Shown here piece by piece: positions 38,581-47,093 of a stretch of DNA of 64,000 bases. The notes beneath the pieces were generated by a model. The model was not told the origin of the DNA. It did no database searches and saw only the letters and a program-made list of their open reading frames with translations. Numbering within the stretch: the stretch's first letter is position 1; every line of letters begins with the position of its first letter. Origin of the DNA: an uncultured Dokdonella sp. (GTDB lineage: Bacteria > Pseudomonadota > Gammaproteobacteria > Xanthomonadales > Rhodanobacteraceae); contig CAKSZY010000009.1 of NCBI GenBank assembly GCA_934526015.1, forward strand, positions 28,651 to 92,650. The letters are read 5' to 3'. The position numbers and the translations under genes are program-made.

Positions 38581-38608
38581 AGGGGCGCCGCAAGGCGCCC
38601 CTTTTTTT
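38581..38608 (+). terminator. Strong rho-independent terminator
   Basis: GGGGCGCC (38582-38589), loop GCAA, GGCGCCCC (38594-38601), then seven T (38602-38608). It ends the small membrane protein gene. Confidence 0.93.
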
Positions 38609-38688
38609 CGCCATGGCCGCAGCACACGGCTTGCTCCGTGGCTCCAGCGAAGGCTTCAGTCGGGCAAGCGAAAGCCCGAACGATTCAA

Positions 38689-38973
38689 GGGATGCTCTGA
38701 ACAAGTCTGCACATGCGTCACCGCACTGCCTGCGCGCAGATCGAGGTGGGGCGACGAAGGCAGGCTGGCCGTCTGTCGAGTCGACCCGCCGCGGAGCTGC
38801 GCGCAGGCAGTGCGGCCCCAACCGCTTGAATCCAATGACGGGGTGATGTCCACGAGGCCCTCCCGCCGGCGCGCGCGGCTTGCCCATGCAACCCGCCTCA
38901 GCGGCGCCACGTACACCATCGGGCGAGCCTCGTGGACATCATGCCGCGTGCGCAGACTTGTTCAGAGTATCCC
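38689..38973. repeat. 285-bp nested inverted-repeat element (MITE-like)
   Basis: The outer ends are 22-bp inverted repeats with one mismatch (GGGAT, one variable base, then CTCTGAACAAGTCTGC; right end 38952-38973). Inside are two further perfect inverted repeats: 19 bp (CCGCACTGCCTGCGCGCAG, 38721-38739 with 38797-38815) and 15 bp (TGATGTCCACGAGGC, 38844-38858 with 38927-38941). The whole could fold as a closing stem with two side hairpins. No open frame of a transposase is present, so this looks like a non-autonomous mobile element or structured intergenic repeat. Confidence 0.85.
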
Positions 38974-39015
38974 AAGCCCTTCGGGGAGCTTGCTCCGCTG
39001 CCCTTCCGCCTTCGC

Positions 39016-39630
39016 TCAAGGTTGCGCGCCCCACGGCGGCGGCGGTGCCGCGACCGGCGTGGCGAGGTCGAATTCGACGCGGAAATGACGGTCGGGGCGG
39101 CGCAGTTCGTAGGCGAACAGGCGGCCCGGCTCGATATCGATCGCCCACACGTTGTCGATCGACACCAGCAAACCACCGGCGCGGAACATCGCCTTGGACT
39201 CCGCATCGGCGGGGAACTCCTGCCGCCCCGCGCTGCCCTCGCCGGCGCTGTCGCCACCGTACATGGTCAGCGCATCGGAACTGCCGTCCTCGTGGCGATG
39301 GTCGTGCTTGAGGCGCAGTCCCTGGCTCGTGCGGGTCACCACCCAGGTGCGCGAGCGGTCCTCGCCGACATGGAACGGGATGCGGATTTCCTGGTCGGTG
39401 CAGGAGCGCACCTGCATGACCGCCGGCCCGGCGAACAGTTTGGCATCGGCCTCGTTGAACACGGCGAGCCGGCCCGCATACGACTGGCCGCACAACGCGC
39501 GCAGGCGGTCGAAGAAGGCGTCCTGCGCGCCTGCCACGACGGGGTCGGGAGCCGCATCCGGTTTCGTCCCGCGCGCCGTGCAGGCGACCACGGTGAACAG
39601 CGACAGCGAGAGCATGAGGAATGTGCGCAT
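39016..39630 (-). CDS. Putative lipoprotein, unknown function
   Basis: 204 residues with a type II signal peptide: MRTFLMLSLSLFTVVAC, lipobox LFTVVAC with Cys17, so anchored in the envelope. The mature part has a conserved-looking pair of cysteines (ALCGQSYAGRLAVF and QVRSCTDQEIRIPFHVGEDRSRTWVVTRTSQGLRLKHDHRHEDGSSD) and a beta-rich C-terminal half ending in a proline stretch (VAAPPPPWGAQP). No family is recognised. The frame runs upstream to 39780, but the ATG at 39630 gives the signal peptide. It is isolated, lying between the 285-bp repeat element and a divergent small gene. Confidence 0.82.
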   Translation of the reverse strand: MRTFLMLSLSLFTVVACTARGTKPDAAPDPVVAGAQDAFFDRLRALCGQSYAGRLAVFNEADAKLFAGPAVMQVRSCTDQEIRIPFHVGEDRSRTWVVTRTSQGLRLKHDHRHEDGSSDALTMYGGDSAGEGSAGRQEFPADAESKAMFRAGGLLVSIDNVWAIDIEPGRLFAYELRRPDRHFRVEFDLATPVAAPPPPWGAQP

Positions 39631-39798
39631 GCCGGCAAAACTAGACGGGTCGCGGCCGATTCGCAACCCGTGCGCCGCGCAGCAATTCCCGCGCGGGCAG
39701 CGAAATCCCCATGATTTCATCCACATGCGTGTTCCGGAGGACATGGCACGGTGATTGCTTGAAGGATCGGTGACTTCCACTCACGGCGAAACCCGCGC

Positions 39799-40074
39799 AT
39801 GACCAGGATCTTCGGCAACCCGTTCCGCACCCCTGCGCCCGCGTCGCGCATCGGCTGGGAGACGCGCTATGAAGGAGTCCTGTCGGTCGCCGTGCTCGAC
39901 GGCGTGCCGGTCGCCGGCATCTCCGGACCGTGGCCCGACGGGCATTACGCCCTGACCTGGTGGCCGTCGCGCGACGCCGACACGCCGCCGACGCTCGAGT
40001 TCTACGCGACGATGGAAGCGGCCCGCGACCGCGTCGAGCGCGTCAACCGGGTGCTGTTGCGCGCGGCGGCCTGA
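39799..40074 (+). CDS. Small hypothetical protein
   Basis: 91 residues, soluble: MTRIFGNPFRTPAPASRIGWETRYEGVLSVAVLDGVPVAGISGPWPDGHYALTWW is beta-rich and Trp-rich, followed by a helix (EFYATMEAARDRVERVNRVLLRAA). No family is recognised and there is no signal peptide. Codon choice matches neighbouring genes (G/C third positions), and the fold-like strand/helix pattern supports a real gene. It could be a fragment or a small adaptor. It lies divergent from the lipoprotein gene (168 bp apart). Confidence 0.6.
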   Translation: MTRIFGNPFRTPAPASRIGWETRYEGVLSVAVLDGVPVAGISGPWPDGHYALTWWPSRDADTPPTLEFYATMEAARDRVERVNRVLLRAAA

Positions 40075-40259
40075 GCCGGGCCGTCGCGGCCCCTCGACGA
40101 TCCGCAATCCCGAGCATCCGGCGCGACGCCGGCGCTGCACCTGCAACGGACGGTGAACACCGGCGTGCGTTCATCGCCCTGTTCACCTGTCGGCCCGGCG
40201 CCACCCGCTAGCGTCTCCGGCACCCGGTCGCGACGACGACCGCCTGCTGGAGAAGCCCG

Positions 40260-40544
40260 ATGAACCTGCCACGCATCCGCGATCCGCTGTTTGCCGCCGC
40301 CCTTGCCGCCCTCGCCGGCGTTCCGCTGGCGGCGATCGCGCAGAGCCCGCCGCCGCCGACCGACATGTCGAATGTCGACAAGGCACCCGAATGGAGCCGT
40401 TCGGACACCGATCGCGACGGCTTCCTCAGCCGCGAAGAGTTGATCCCGTTCCCCGGCGTGCTGAAGAAGTTCAACGAGATCGACAGCGACGGCGACAACC
40501 GCATTTCCGAAGCCGAGTACGCGGCCTGGCGCGACCGCCGCTGA
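40260..40544 (+). CDS. Exported EF-hand protein
   Basis: 94 residues: a signal peptide (to about AIAQ, residue 28), a proline-rich spacer (SPPPPTD), then two EF-hand loops, DTDRDGFLSREE and DSDGDNRISEAE, with acidic residues at the calcium-binding positions 1, 3, 5 and 12. It probably binds calcium in the periplasm, as short EF-hand pairs do in this group of bacteria. ATG at 40260 has GGAGAAG 5 nt upstream, and a strong terminator follows 12 bp after the stop, so it is monocistronic. Confidence 0.88.
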   Translation: MNLPRIRDPLFAAALAALAGVPLAAIAQSPPPPTDMSNVDKAPEWSRSDTDRDGFLSREELIPFPGVLKKFNEIDSDGDNRISEAEYAAWRDRR

Positions 40545-40556
40545 GTCGTTCCGGAT

Positions 40557-40583
40557 CGGGGCCGCGCATGCGGCCCCGTTTTT
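40557..40583 (+). terminator. Rho-independent terminator
   Basis: CGGGGCCGC (40557-40565), loop GCAT, GCGGCCCCG (40570-40578), then five T. It ends the EF-hand gene and separates it from the convergent HAD gene. Confidence 0.92.
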
Positions 40584-40606
40584 CCGGGCGACGTCCCGGT
40601 CGCCGG

Positions 40607-41320
40607 CTAGGCGGCGCGCTGCGCGACCTGTTCGATCGCCGCGGCAATGCCGCTGGCGTCGCCGACTTCGATCACTTGCGGCGTGCCGGCCTCGAACCCC
40701 GGATCGAGTTCCAGCGACCAGGTCGAGTGGTACGGCATGTAGACGCCCCAGCCGCCGAGGGCGACCACCGGTGCGATGTCCGAGCGCAACGAATTGCCGA
40801 CCATCGCAAACGCGGGAGCCTCGACGCCGCACTCGCGCAACACGCGGGCATAGGCGTCCGGATCCTTTTCGGAAACGATCTCGATGCGATGGAACAGGTC
40901 GCCGAGCGCGGAACGGCGGACCTTCGCCTGCTGGTGGATGAGGTCACCCTTGGTGATCAGCACGATGCGGTGGTGCGCGGCCACCGCCTCGACCGCCTCG
41001 CGGATGCCCGGCAGCAGTTCGACCGGATGGGCGAGCACTTCCTTGCCGATGCCGACGAGGCGATGCAGGTCGCCCGAACTGATCAGCCCGCCGGTGATGT
41101 CGAATGCGGCCTCGATCATCGACAGCGTCATGCCCTTGGCGCCGTAGCCGAACACGTGGATGTTGCCGGACTCGATGCCGAGCAGGCGCTCGTGCACGCG
41201 CGCGTCGGCGAGATCGACGTAGGCGCCGACGATGCGTTCGAATTCGGCCTGTGCGGCATCGTAGTAGTCCTGGCTGTGCCAGAGCGTGTCGTCGCCGTCG
41301 AAACCCACCAGTTCAAGCAT
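40607..41320 (-). CDS. HAD-family hydrolase
   Basis: 237 residues. Motif I is GFDGDDTLWHS near the N-terminus (nucleophile Asp plus acid Asp); motif II is the Thr in IVLITKGD; motif III Lys lies around LIHQQAKVRRSAL/VSEKDPDAY; motif IV is VGNSLRSDIAPVVALGG. The long helical cap between residues 20 and 95 marks a C1-capped phosphatase of the YjjG/phosphoglycolate-like group. The substrate cannot be read from sequence. ATG at 41320 with GGAG 8 nt upstream; the open frame runs on upstream into the next gene's shadow. It lies convergent with the EF-hand gene. Confidence 0.9.
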   Translation of the reverse strand: MLELVGFDGDDTLWHSQDYYDAAQAEFERIVGAYVDLADARVHERLLGIESGNIHVFGYGAKGMTLSMIEAAFDITGGLISSGDLHRLVGIGKEVLAHPVELLPGIREAVEAVAAHHRIVLITKGDLIHQQAKVRRSALGDLFHRIEIVSEKDPDAYARVLRECGVEAPAFAMVGNSLRSDIAPVVALGGWGVYMPYHSTWSLELDPGFEAGTPQVIEVGDASGIAAAIEQVAQRAA

Positions 41321-41438
41321 TGCGCACTCCGCGACCGGGCCAATGCGCCGGCGGGATGCGGATTGTAGGACGCGCGCCGCGGTCGCGGAGAAGTCCGCAG
41401 GCATCCGCGCCCGCGCCGGCCGGTATCGCCCGCCGCGC

Positions 41439-42233
41439 TCAGGCCTGCGCGTCCGCCAGACGCCACTCCGCCTCGGCTTCGTCGCAACGCCAGGCGACCT
41501 CGCCGCTGACGCACCCGCCGGCGGCGAAGCTGCGTTCGCACAGGTAGGGGCCCGCTTCGACGTGGTGCAGGACGAGCGTTCCGGCGCGCGTGCCGTAGTG
41601 CTCGCCGCGGATGAAGACCGGTGCCAGCAGGCGTTCGCGCTCGAGGCCGATGCCGGTGTCGGGCAACACCGCATCCTCGGGCTGGCGTTCGTCGACCAGC
41701 AGGTCGAGCAGGCGCGCATCGTCCGGCAGGCCGCTGCGCGTGGCGTCGAGGAAACGCTCGCGCAGGCGCCGCGCCTTCGGCCAGTCGGAGAGGCCGCCGC
41801 CGTTGCTGATGACATGCACGCCCGCGCCGAGCCGGTGCAGCGAACCCTCGTTGCCGTCGAGGAGCCAGACGGCGCCGGCTTCGCCGAACACGAGGTTGAA
41901 CGCGCCGTAGGCATCCCGTTCGGCGCGCACGCGTTCGCCATGGGCCGTCGGTGAATCCGTGCCGAGCAGGAAATCGCGCACCAGTGCGCCGCGCGACCGC
42001 GGCGCCCGCGCCGGCAGGCCGCTGCGCAGGTTGGTCACCGCGGCAAAGCGGCCGTCGTTGCGTTGCGCGAGCCAGCTGCCGCCGGCGACGAGATCGCGGC
42101 CGCCGACGACGTCGGGCGCCTCGCGCCAGGGCAGCGCGGCGGCGCTCGCACGGTCATGGAACTCGTCGCGGTTGCCGAGCAGGACCAGCGGCCAGTCGGC
42201 CAGGCAGTCGACGGCGACGAGCAGGATGCACAT
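41439..42233 (-). CDS. NRDE (TANGO2-like) family protein
   Basis: 264 residues beginning MCILLVAVDCLADWPLVLLGNRDEFHDRASAAALPW; the Cys2 start and the NRDE signature define the family, which includes eukaryotic TANGO2 and has the Ntn-hydrolase-like look, with Cys2 as a potential N-terminal nucleophile. Further blocks are GGRDLVAGGSWLA, GRFAAVTNLR and AYGAFNLVFGE, GVHVISNGG. The molecular role is not settled in the family (haem or acyl-CoA handling has been proposed for TANGO2). The start ATG at 42233 leaves Cys at position 2, as required. It starts 23 bp after the kinase stop on the same strand. Confidence 0.9.
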   Translation of the reverse strand: MCILLVAVDCLADWPLVLLGNRDEFHDRASAAALPWREAPDVVGGRDLVAGGSWLAQRNDGRFAAVTNLRSGLPARAPRSRGALVRDFLLGTDSPTAHGERVRAERDAYGAFNLVFGEAGAVWLLDGNEGSLHRLGAGVHVISNGGGLSDWPKARRLRERFLDATRSGLPDDARLLDLLVDERQPEDAVLPDTGIGLERERLLAPVFIRGEHYGTRAGTLVLHHVEAGPYLCERSFAAGGCVSGEVAWRCDEAEAEWRLADAQA

Positions 42234-42256
42234 GGCGGCAATCCGCGTGCGGCTGC

Positions 42257-44791
42257 TCAGCCGGTCGGCGCGAGCGCGTCGAGCCTGCGCTGCACCTCGG
42301 CCGCACGGGCATTGGCCGGATCGATTTCGCGCGCGGCCTCGAGCGCGCGCACCGCGTCGACCCGGCGCTGCTCGCCGATGCGCGCATCGGCCTCGTCGAG
42401 GTAGGCAGCGACGAGGCGTTCGCGCATCGCGGCGGCGGCGGTATCCGATGGCGAAAGCTGGCGGTAGGCCTCGAACATCGCCCGCGCCCGCGCCAGCGAA
42501 CGCGCCGCCAGCGCTTCGTCGTACAGGGCGCGTGCGCGCACCGGCAGCCGCGACATGCCCTCGAGAGCCGCCTGGTTGCCGCCATCGATGGCGAGTGCGG
42601 CGCGGTACTTGTCGTAGGCACAGGCGCCCGGCGGTTCGATCAGGCGGCCGGCCTCCAGCGCGGCGCCGGCTTCGGCGACGAGGGCGGCGACCCGCTCCAC
42701 ATCGGCCGGCTTCAGGGTCGGCCGCGCCGCGGCGATCGCGAGGCGCTCGCGCAGTTCACGCAGGCCGATGCGCGCCGCGCGCAGTTCCGCCAGGTCGGGC
42801 GACAGGCGCGCGGCCTCGTTGATCAGGCGCTCGGCCGAACCGGGATTGCTGTCCTCGACCGCGGCCCCGGCCTGCACGACGAGGGCCTGGGCGACGCGGC
42901 GCAGGCCGGCCTGCGCGCGCGCATTGGCCGGGTCGCGGGCAAGCACGGATTCGAACAGCGCCTGGGCCGAACCGGTCGCGCCGCTGATGCGGCCGGCGCG
43001 CAGTTGCGCCTCGCCGCGGGCAAGGTCCTGGTCGAGCGCCTTCGCCGCGTCCTCGCGCAGGCGCACGAGGCGCGCGCGCAGCTCGGGCAAACCGGCATGC
43101 CCGGGCAGGATGCGCGCAATGTCGCCGACCAGCCGGTTCGCCTCGTCGAAGTGGCCGCCATCGAGGGCGGTGCGCGCCTGCGCGTCGAGGTGCTCAACGC
43201 TGCGCGCCAGTCCGGCGCGGGCGACCGCATTGTCGGGATCGGCACCGAGCAGGCGCTGGTACAGCACGACCGCACCGTCGTCGCCGAGCACGCGTCCGGC
43301 ATCCAGTGCCGCGCGCGCGGCGCCGACCAGGGCCTCGACTTCGCCATCGCGCGTTTCCGCGCCGCTGATCGCCCGCAACACTTCGTCCACCGCGCTGCCG
43401 CCACCGAGCAGGTCGCGTGCGGCGGTCGCCGCCGCGCGGGCGGCGACGAGATCGCCGGCGCCGAGTGCGCCGCGTGCGCGGTCGAGCAGGCGTGCGGCGA
43501 CATCGCCGAGGCCGCGCCGCGCGATGTCGTTGTCCGGATCGAGCGAACGCGCGCGCTGGAACAGTTCGCGCGCACTGTCGCCGCTGCTGCCGTCGAGGCG
43601 GTCGGCGGCCAGGGCCTGCTGCGCGCGTGCAAGAAGGTCGTTGAGTTCGGTGCTCGGCAACATCGCACGCAGCCGGTCCTGGTAGCGCCAGGCACCGAAG
43701 GCGGCGCCGGCGAGCAGCACGCAGGCGGCGAGGATCCACAGCGGCGCGCGGCTGCGCGGCGCGCGCCGCACGGGTGCGCTGCGGGCACGGCTTGCCCGCA
43801 GGATGTGTTCGTCGGTGGCGGCGGCGATCTCGTCGAGGCGGCCGAGCGCGGGTTCGGCGCGATGGCGTCCGTGCGGATCGGCCGGCGACGGCCGCGGCGA
43901 AGCCTGCGGCAGCGGCGACACCCGCGTCTCCGCGACAAGGCGATCGCGGGACGATTCTTCCGGCGTGCCGGCAAGACCCGGCAATTCGCCGGAGGCGATC
44001 GCCTGTTCGAAGCGGGTGATCGCGGTGGCGGCTTCGGCGCCGGTCTGGAAACGCCCGGCCGGCTCCTTCGCCAGCAGGCGGTCGATCAGCGGCTGCAGCA
44101 CGCCCAGTCCGTCGGGCAGGCGCGGCACCGGCTCGGTGATGTGCATGATGCCGACCGCCAGCGAATCCTCGGCGTGGAAAGGCACGCGCCCGACCAGCAT
44201 CTCGTAGAGCACCACGCCGAGGCTGTAGAGGTCGGAGCGGCCGTCGATCGGCCGGCCGCGGGCCTGCTCGGGGCTCATGTAGTGCGGGGTGCCGACCACC
44301 GCGCCGGTGCGCGTCATGCGCGTCGAGGAATCGTTGGCGCGGGCGATGCCGAAGTCGGTCAGCGCCGCCGAGCCGTCGTCGCGCAGCAGGATGTTGTCCG
44401 GCTTGATGTCGCGATGGATGAAGCCCTTCTGCTGCGCATAGTCGATCGCGATGGCGATCTCGCGGATCACCCGCAGGGCGAACGGCACCGCGCGCGGCTG
44501 GCCGTCCTTGCCGAGCACGGGGCCGCCGGCGAGGTACTCCATGGCGATGTAGTGGGAATCGCCGGAACGGCCGACATCGTGGATGCCGACCACATGGCGA
44601 TGGTGCAGGCGCGCGGCGATCTTGGCCTCGCGCAGGAAGCGCTCGCCGAAGCTCGGATCGGCCAGCAGGGCCGGCGACATCACCTTGAGCGCGACTTCAC
44701 GATCCACCGATTCCTGGATGGCGAGATAGACGGTAGCCATGCCGCCACGACCGAGCTGGCGCAACAGGCGGTATCCGGGAATCTCGATCAC
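42257..44791 (-). CDS. Membrane Ser/Thr protein kinase with periplasmic TPR-like repeats
   Basis: 844 residues from a GTG start. Kinase domain at ~8-265: GRGGMATVYLA glycine loop, catalytic Lys in VALKVM, HRDIKPDN at ~127-134, DFGIAR, activation-loop Thr residues in STRMTRTGAVVGTPHYMSPEQ, the layout of the PknB/Pkn2 group. A proline-rich linker (PLPQASPRPSPADPHG) leads to one membrane helix (LWILAACVLLAGAAFGAW, ~349-370), then ~470 residues of helical repeats with the FQRARSLDPDNDIARRGLGDVA and FESVLARDPANARAQAGL type of TPR consensus. It is probably an envelope-sensing kinase. It lies upstream of the NRDE gene and downstream of relA; its targets are unknown. Confidence 0.93.
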   Translation of the reverse strand: MIEIPGYRLLRQLGRGGMATVYLAIQESVDREVALKVMSPALLADPSFGERFLREAKIAARLHHRHVVGIHDVGRSGDSHYIAMEYLAGGPVLGKDGQPRAVPFALRVIREIAIAIDYAQQKGFIHRDIKPDNILLRDDGSAALTDFGIARANDSSTRMTRTGAVVGTPHYMSPEQARGRPIDGRSDLYSLGVVLYEMLVGRVPFHAEDSLAVGIMHITEPVPRLPDGLGVLQPLIDRLLAKEPAGRFQTGAEAATAITRFEQAIASGELPGLAGTPEESSRDRLVAETRVSPLPQASPRPSPADPHGRHRAEPALGRLDEIAAATDEHILRASRARSAPVRRAPRSRAPLWILAACVLLAGAAFGAWRYQDRLRAMLPSTELNDLLARAQQALAADRLDGSSGDSARELFQRARSLDPDNDIARRGLGDVAARLLDRARGALGAGDLVAARAAATAARDLLGGGSAVDEVLRAISGAETRDGEVEALVGAARAALDAGRVLGDDGAVVLYQRLLGADPDNAVARAGLARSVEHLDAQARTALDGGHFDEANRLVGDIARILPGHAGLPELRARLVRLREDAAKALDQDLARGEAQLRAGRISGATGSAQALFESVLARDPANARAQAGLRRVAQALVVQAGAAVEDSNPGSAERLINEAARLSPDLAELRAARIGLRELRERLAIAAARPTLKPADVERVAALVAEAGAALEAGRLIEPPGACAYDKYRAALAIDGGNQAALEGMSRLPVRARALYDEALAARSLARARAMFEAYRQLSPSDTAAAAMRERLVAAYLDEADARIGEQRRVDAVRALEAAREIDPANARAAEVQRRLDALAPTG

Positions 44792-44869
44792 GGGCAGTCC
44801 GTATCCGGGAAATGGCCCGCACGCCGGGCAAGGCGCCTAGCATATCAGGGGCTTGCGCGACGACGATGC

Positions 44870-46987
44870 TCAGGCCAGACGGCGCGCCTCGACCACGTTC
44901 GGCACCGCGAGGATGCGCGCGAGCAAGGCCGAAAGCTGGCCGAAGTCGGCCACGCGCAGGGCGAACTTCATCTCGACCTCGCTGCTCGCCGGGTCGACCC
45001 GCGCATTGACCGCGACCATGTAGACGTTGGCCGCGGCGATGACGTTGGTGACGTCCTTGTGCAGCCACTTGCGGTCGTGCGCGCGCACGAGGATGTCGAC
45101 CTCGTAGGCCTGGCTGCGGTGCTCGCCCCAGTCGACCTCGACCACGCGCGCCGGTTCGCGCTCGCGCAGGCGGGCGAGCTGTGCGCAATCGGCACGATGC
45201 ACGCTGACCCCGCGCCCGCGGGTGATGAAGCCGAGCACCGAATCGCCCGGCAGCGGCTGGCAGCAGCGTGCCAGCGCCGTCATCAGGTTGCCGACGCCGT
45301 CGATGACCACGTTGCCGCGCCCGGCCGGTGGTACCCGCGGCGCCTTCGGCGCGGCCGCCTCGCGCGGGGCCACCTGCTCGTGCAGGACGCGCGCGATCTG
45401 GCTGGTGGTGACATCGCCGAGGGCAAGGCCGGTATGGACCTCGTCGATCGTCTGCAGGTCGAGCTGGGCCGGCAAGCGCTCGAGATCGACCGTGCCGAGG
45501 GCGAGACGGCGCAGTTCGCGTTCGAGGATGGCGCGGCCGGCGGCGAGGTTCTGCTCGTGGTCGATGCGCTTGAACCAGGCACGCGCCTTCTCGCGCCCGC
45601 GCGCGGTGTTGAGGTAGCCGTGGTGGGCCGCCAGCCAGTCGCGCCGCGGCTCCGGCACCTTGCCGGTGAGAATCTCGACACGATCGCCACTGGCCGGCTG
45701 GAAATTGAGCGGCACGATGCGGCCGTTGACCTTCGCCCCGCGGCAGCGATGGCCGACGTCGGTGTGGATCGCATAGGCGAAGTCGAGCACGGTCGCCGTG
45801 CGCGACAGGTCGATCACCTGCCCTTTCGGGGTCAGCAGATAGACGCGGTCCTCGATGACGTCGGTGCTGAATCCGGCGAGCAGCGCGGCGTCGTCGTCGC
45901 TGGTGTCGCGCGCATCGAGCAGCTGGCGCATCCAGGCGATCTTGCGTTCGAAACTGGCATCGCCCCCGCCGCCTTCCTTGTAGCGCCAGTGCGCGGCGAC
46001 CCCGAGCTCGGCATGCGCATGCATGTCGGGTGTGCGGATCTGCACCTCGAGGGCGCGCCCGCCGGGTCCGATCACGGCGGTGTGCAGCGACTGGTACTGG
46101 TTGCCCTTCGGGTGGGCGATGTAATCGTCGAACTCGCCCGGCACGAACTGCCAGAGGCCGTGGACGATGCCGAGCGCGGCGTAACAGGTGGGCACGTCGG
46201 CGACCATCACGCGCAGGGCGCGGATGTCGTGCAAGGCGGCGAAGTCGCCGCCCTTGCGCTGCATCTTCCGCCAGATCGAATGGATGTGCTTCGGCCGACC
46301 GGCGACCTCGGCGTCGATGCCGGCCGCACGCAGGGCCTGCTCGAGTTCGCCGCGTGCATGCGCGATCCAGGCTTCGCGGTCGCCCCGCCGCTCGTCGAGC
46401 AGTTCGGCGATGCGCCGGTAGGTGTCCGGCTGCAGGTAGCGGAAGGCGAGGTCCTCGAGCTCCCACTTCAGCTGCCAGATGCCGAGCCGGTTGGCCAGCG
46501 GCGCGTGGATGTCCATGGTGAGCTGGGCGAGGGCGCGCTGGCGTTCGCCGTCGAGCGCGCCGGCCGCACGCATGCGCGCGAGCTGGCGGGCCAGCAGGAT
46601 GAACACCACCCGCAGGTCGCGCACGATCGCCAGCAGCAGGCGCCGCAAGCCTTCGGCGCTGCCGCTGTGGCCGCTGCGCGCGGCATGCAGGGACCACACG
46701 CGCTCGGCGGCCCGCTGGCCCTCGACGAGACTGCCGACTTCCTCGCCGAATGCGCGCAGTTCCGCGTCGTCGAAGAGCAGGCCGGCCGTCTGCGCTTCAT
46801 GCACGAGCAGGGCGGCGAGGGCGACATCGCCGCTGCCGAGCATCGCCAGCAGCTCGCTGGTGGCCTCGCGCTCGGCGGCGGCGGCCGTCCACGCGGCGCG
46901 CACGCCGGCATCGGCGGCGGCGAGTCTTGCATCGACGAGGTCGGATATCGCCGCAGCGCGGCTGCGGTCGTCGGAAACGGGCTTCAC
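44870..46987 (-). CDS. relA: GTP pyrophosphokinase RelA, (p)ppGpp synthetase I
   Basis: 705 residues. Makes (p)ppGpp from ATP and GTP/GDP on stalled ribosomes. Domains in order: a degenerate N-terminal HD domain (LLVHEAQTAGLL, where the catalytic HD pair is lost, as in gammaproteobacterial RelA), the synthetase (GRPKHIHSIWRKMQRKGGDF, LHDIRALRVMV, AHPKGNQYQSLHTAV), TGS (VYLLTPKGQVIDLSRTATVLDFAYAIHTDVG), the zinc-finger/helical region with ARCCQPLPGD, and a C-terminal ACT/RRM. Without HD catalytic residues it should be synthetase-only, distinct from SpoT. The start is GTG at 46987 with GGGGA 5 nt upstream; no earlier ATG is available. Confidence 0.95.
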   Translation of the reverse strand: MKPVSDDRSRAAAISDLVDARLAAADAGVRAAWTAAAAEREATSELLAMLGSGDVALAALLVHEAQTAGLLFDDAELRAFGEEVGSLVEGQRAAERVWSLHAARSGHSGSAEGLRRLLLAIVRDLRVVFILLARQLARMRAAGALDGERQRALAQLTMDIHAPLANRLGIWQLKWELEDLAFRYLQPDTYRRIAELLDERRGDREAWIAHARGELEQALRAAGIDAEVAGRPKHIHSIWRKMQRKGGDFAALHDIRALRVMVADVPTCYAALGIVHGLWQFVPGEFDDYIAHPKGNQYQSLHTAVIGPGGRALEVQIRTPDMHAHAELGVAAHWRYKEGGGGDASFERKIAWMRQLLDARDTSDDDAALLAGFSTDVIEDRVYLLTPKGQVIDLSRTATVLDFAYAIHTDVGHRCRGAKVNGRIVPLNFQPASGDRVEILTGKVPEPRRDWLAAHHGYLNTARGREKARAWFKRIDHEQNLAAGRAILERELRRLALGTVDLERLPAQLDLQTIDEVHTGLALGDVTTSQIARVLHEQVAPREAAAPKAPRVPPAGRGNVVIDGVGNLMTALARCCQPLPGDSVLGFITRGRGVSVHRADCAQLARLREREPARVVEVDWGEHRSQAYEVDILVRAHDRKWLHKDVTNVIAAANVYMVAVNARVDPASSEVEMKFALRVADFGQLSALLARILAVPNVVEARRLA

Positions 46988-47060
46988 GTCATCCCCGCGG
47001 CGGCCGGCGAGGGGCCGGCTGCCGCGGCGGCAGGTACGGCACCGGAATCGGGAGCGAGCG

Positions 47061-47083
47061 GCGACGGATCGACGATCCGTCGC
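47061..47083. repeat. 10-bp perfect inverted repeat (possible terminator)
   Basis: GCGACGGATC (47061-47070), loop GAC, GATCCGTCGC (47074-47083), just beyond the stop of the secreted-protein gene and before relA. No T run follows in the coding direction, so intrinsic termination is doubtful. Confidence 0.45.
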
Positions 47084-47093
47084 CGGCGGTCGT

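Noticed and set aside
38689-38973. Reading the 285-bp repeat element as part of an IS with a transposase
   Set aside because: No transposase-like frame inside or beside it; at most a non-autonomous element.
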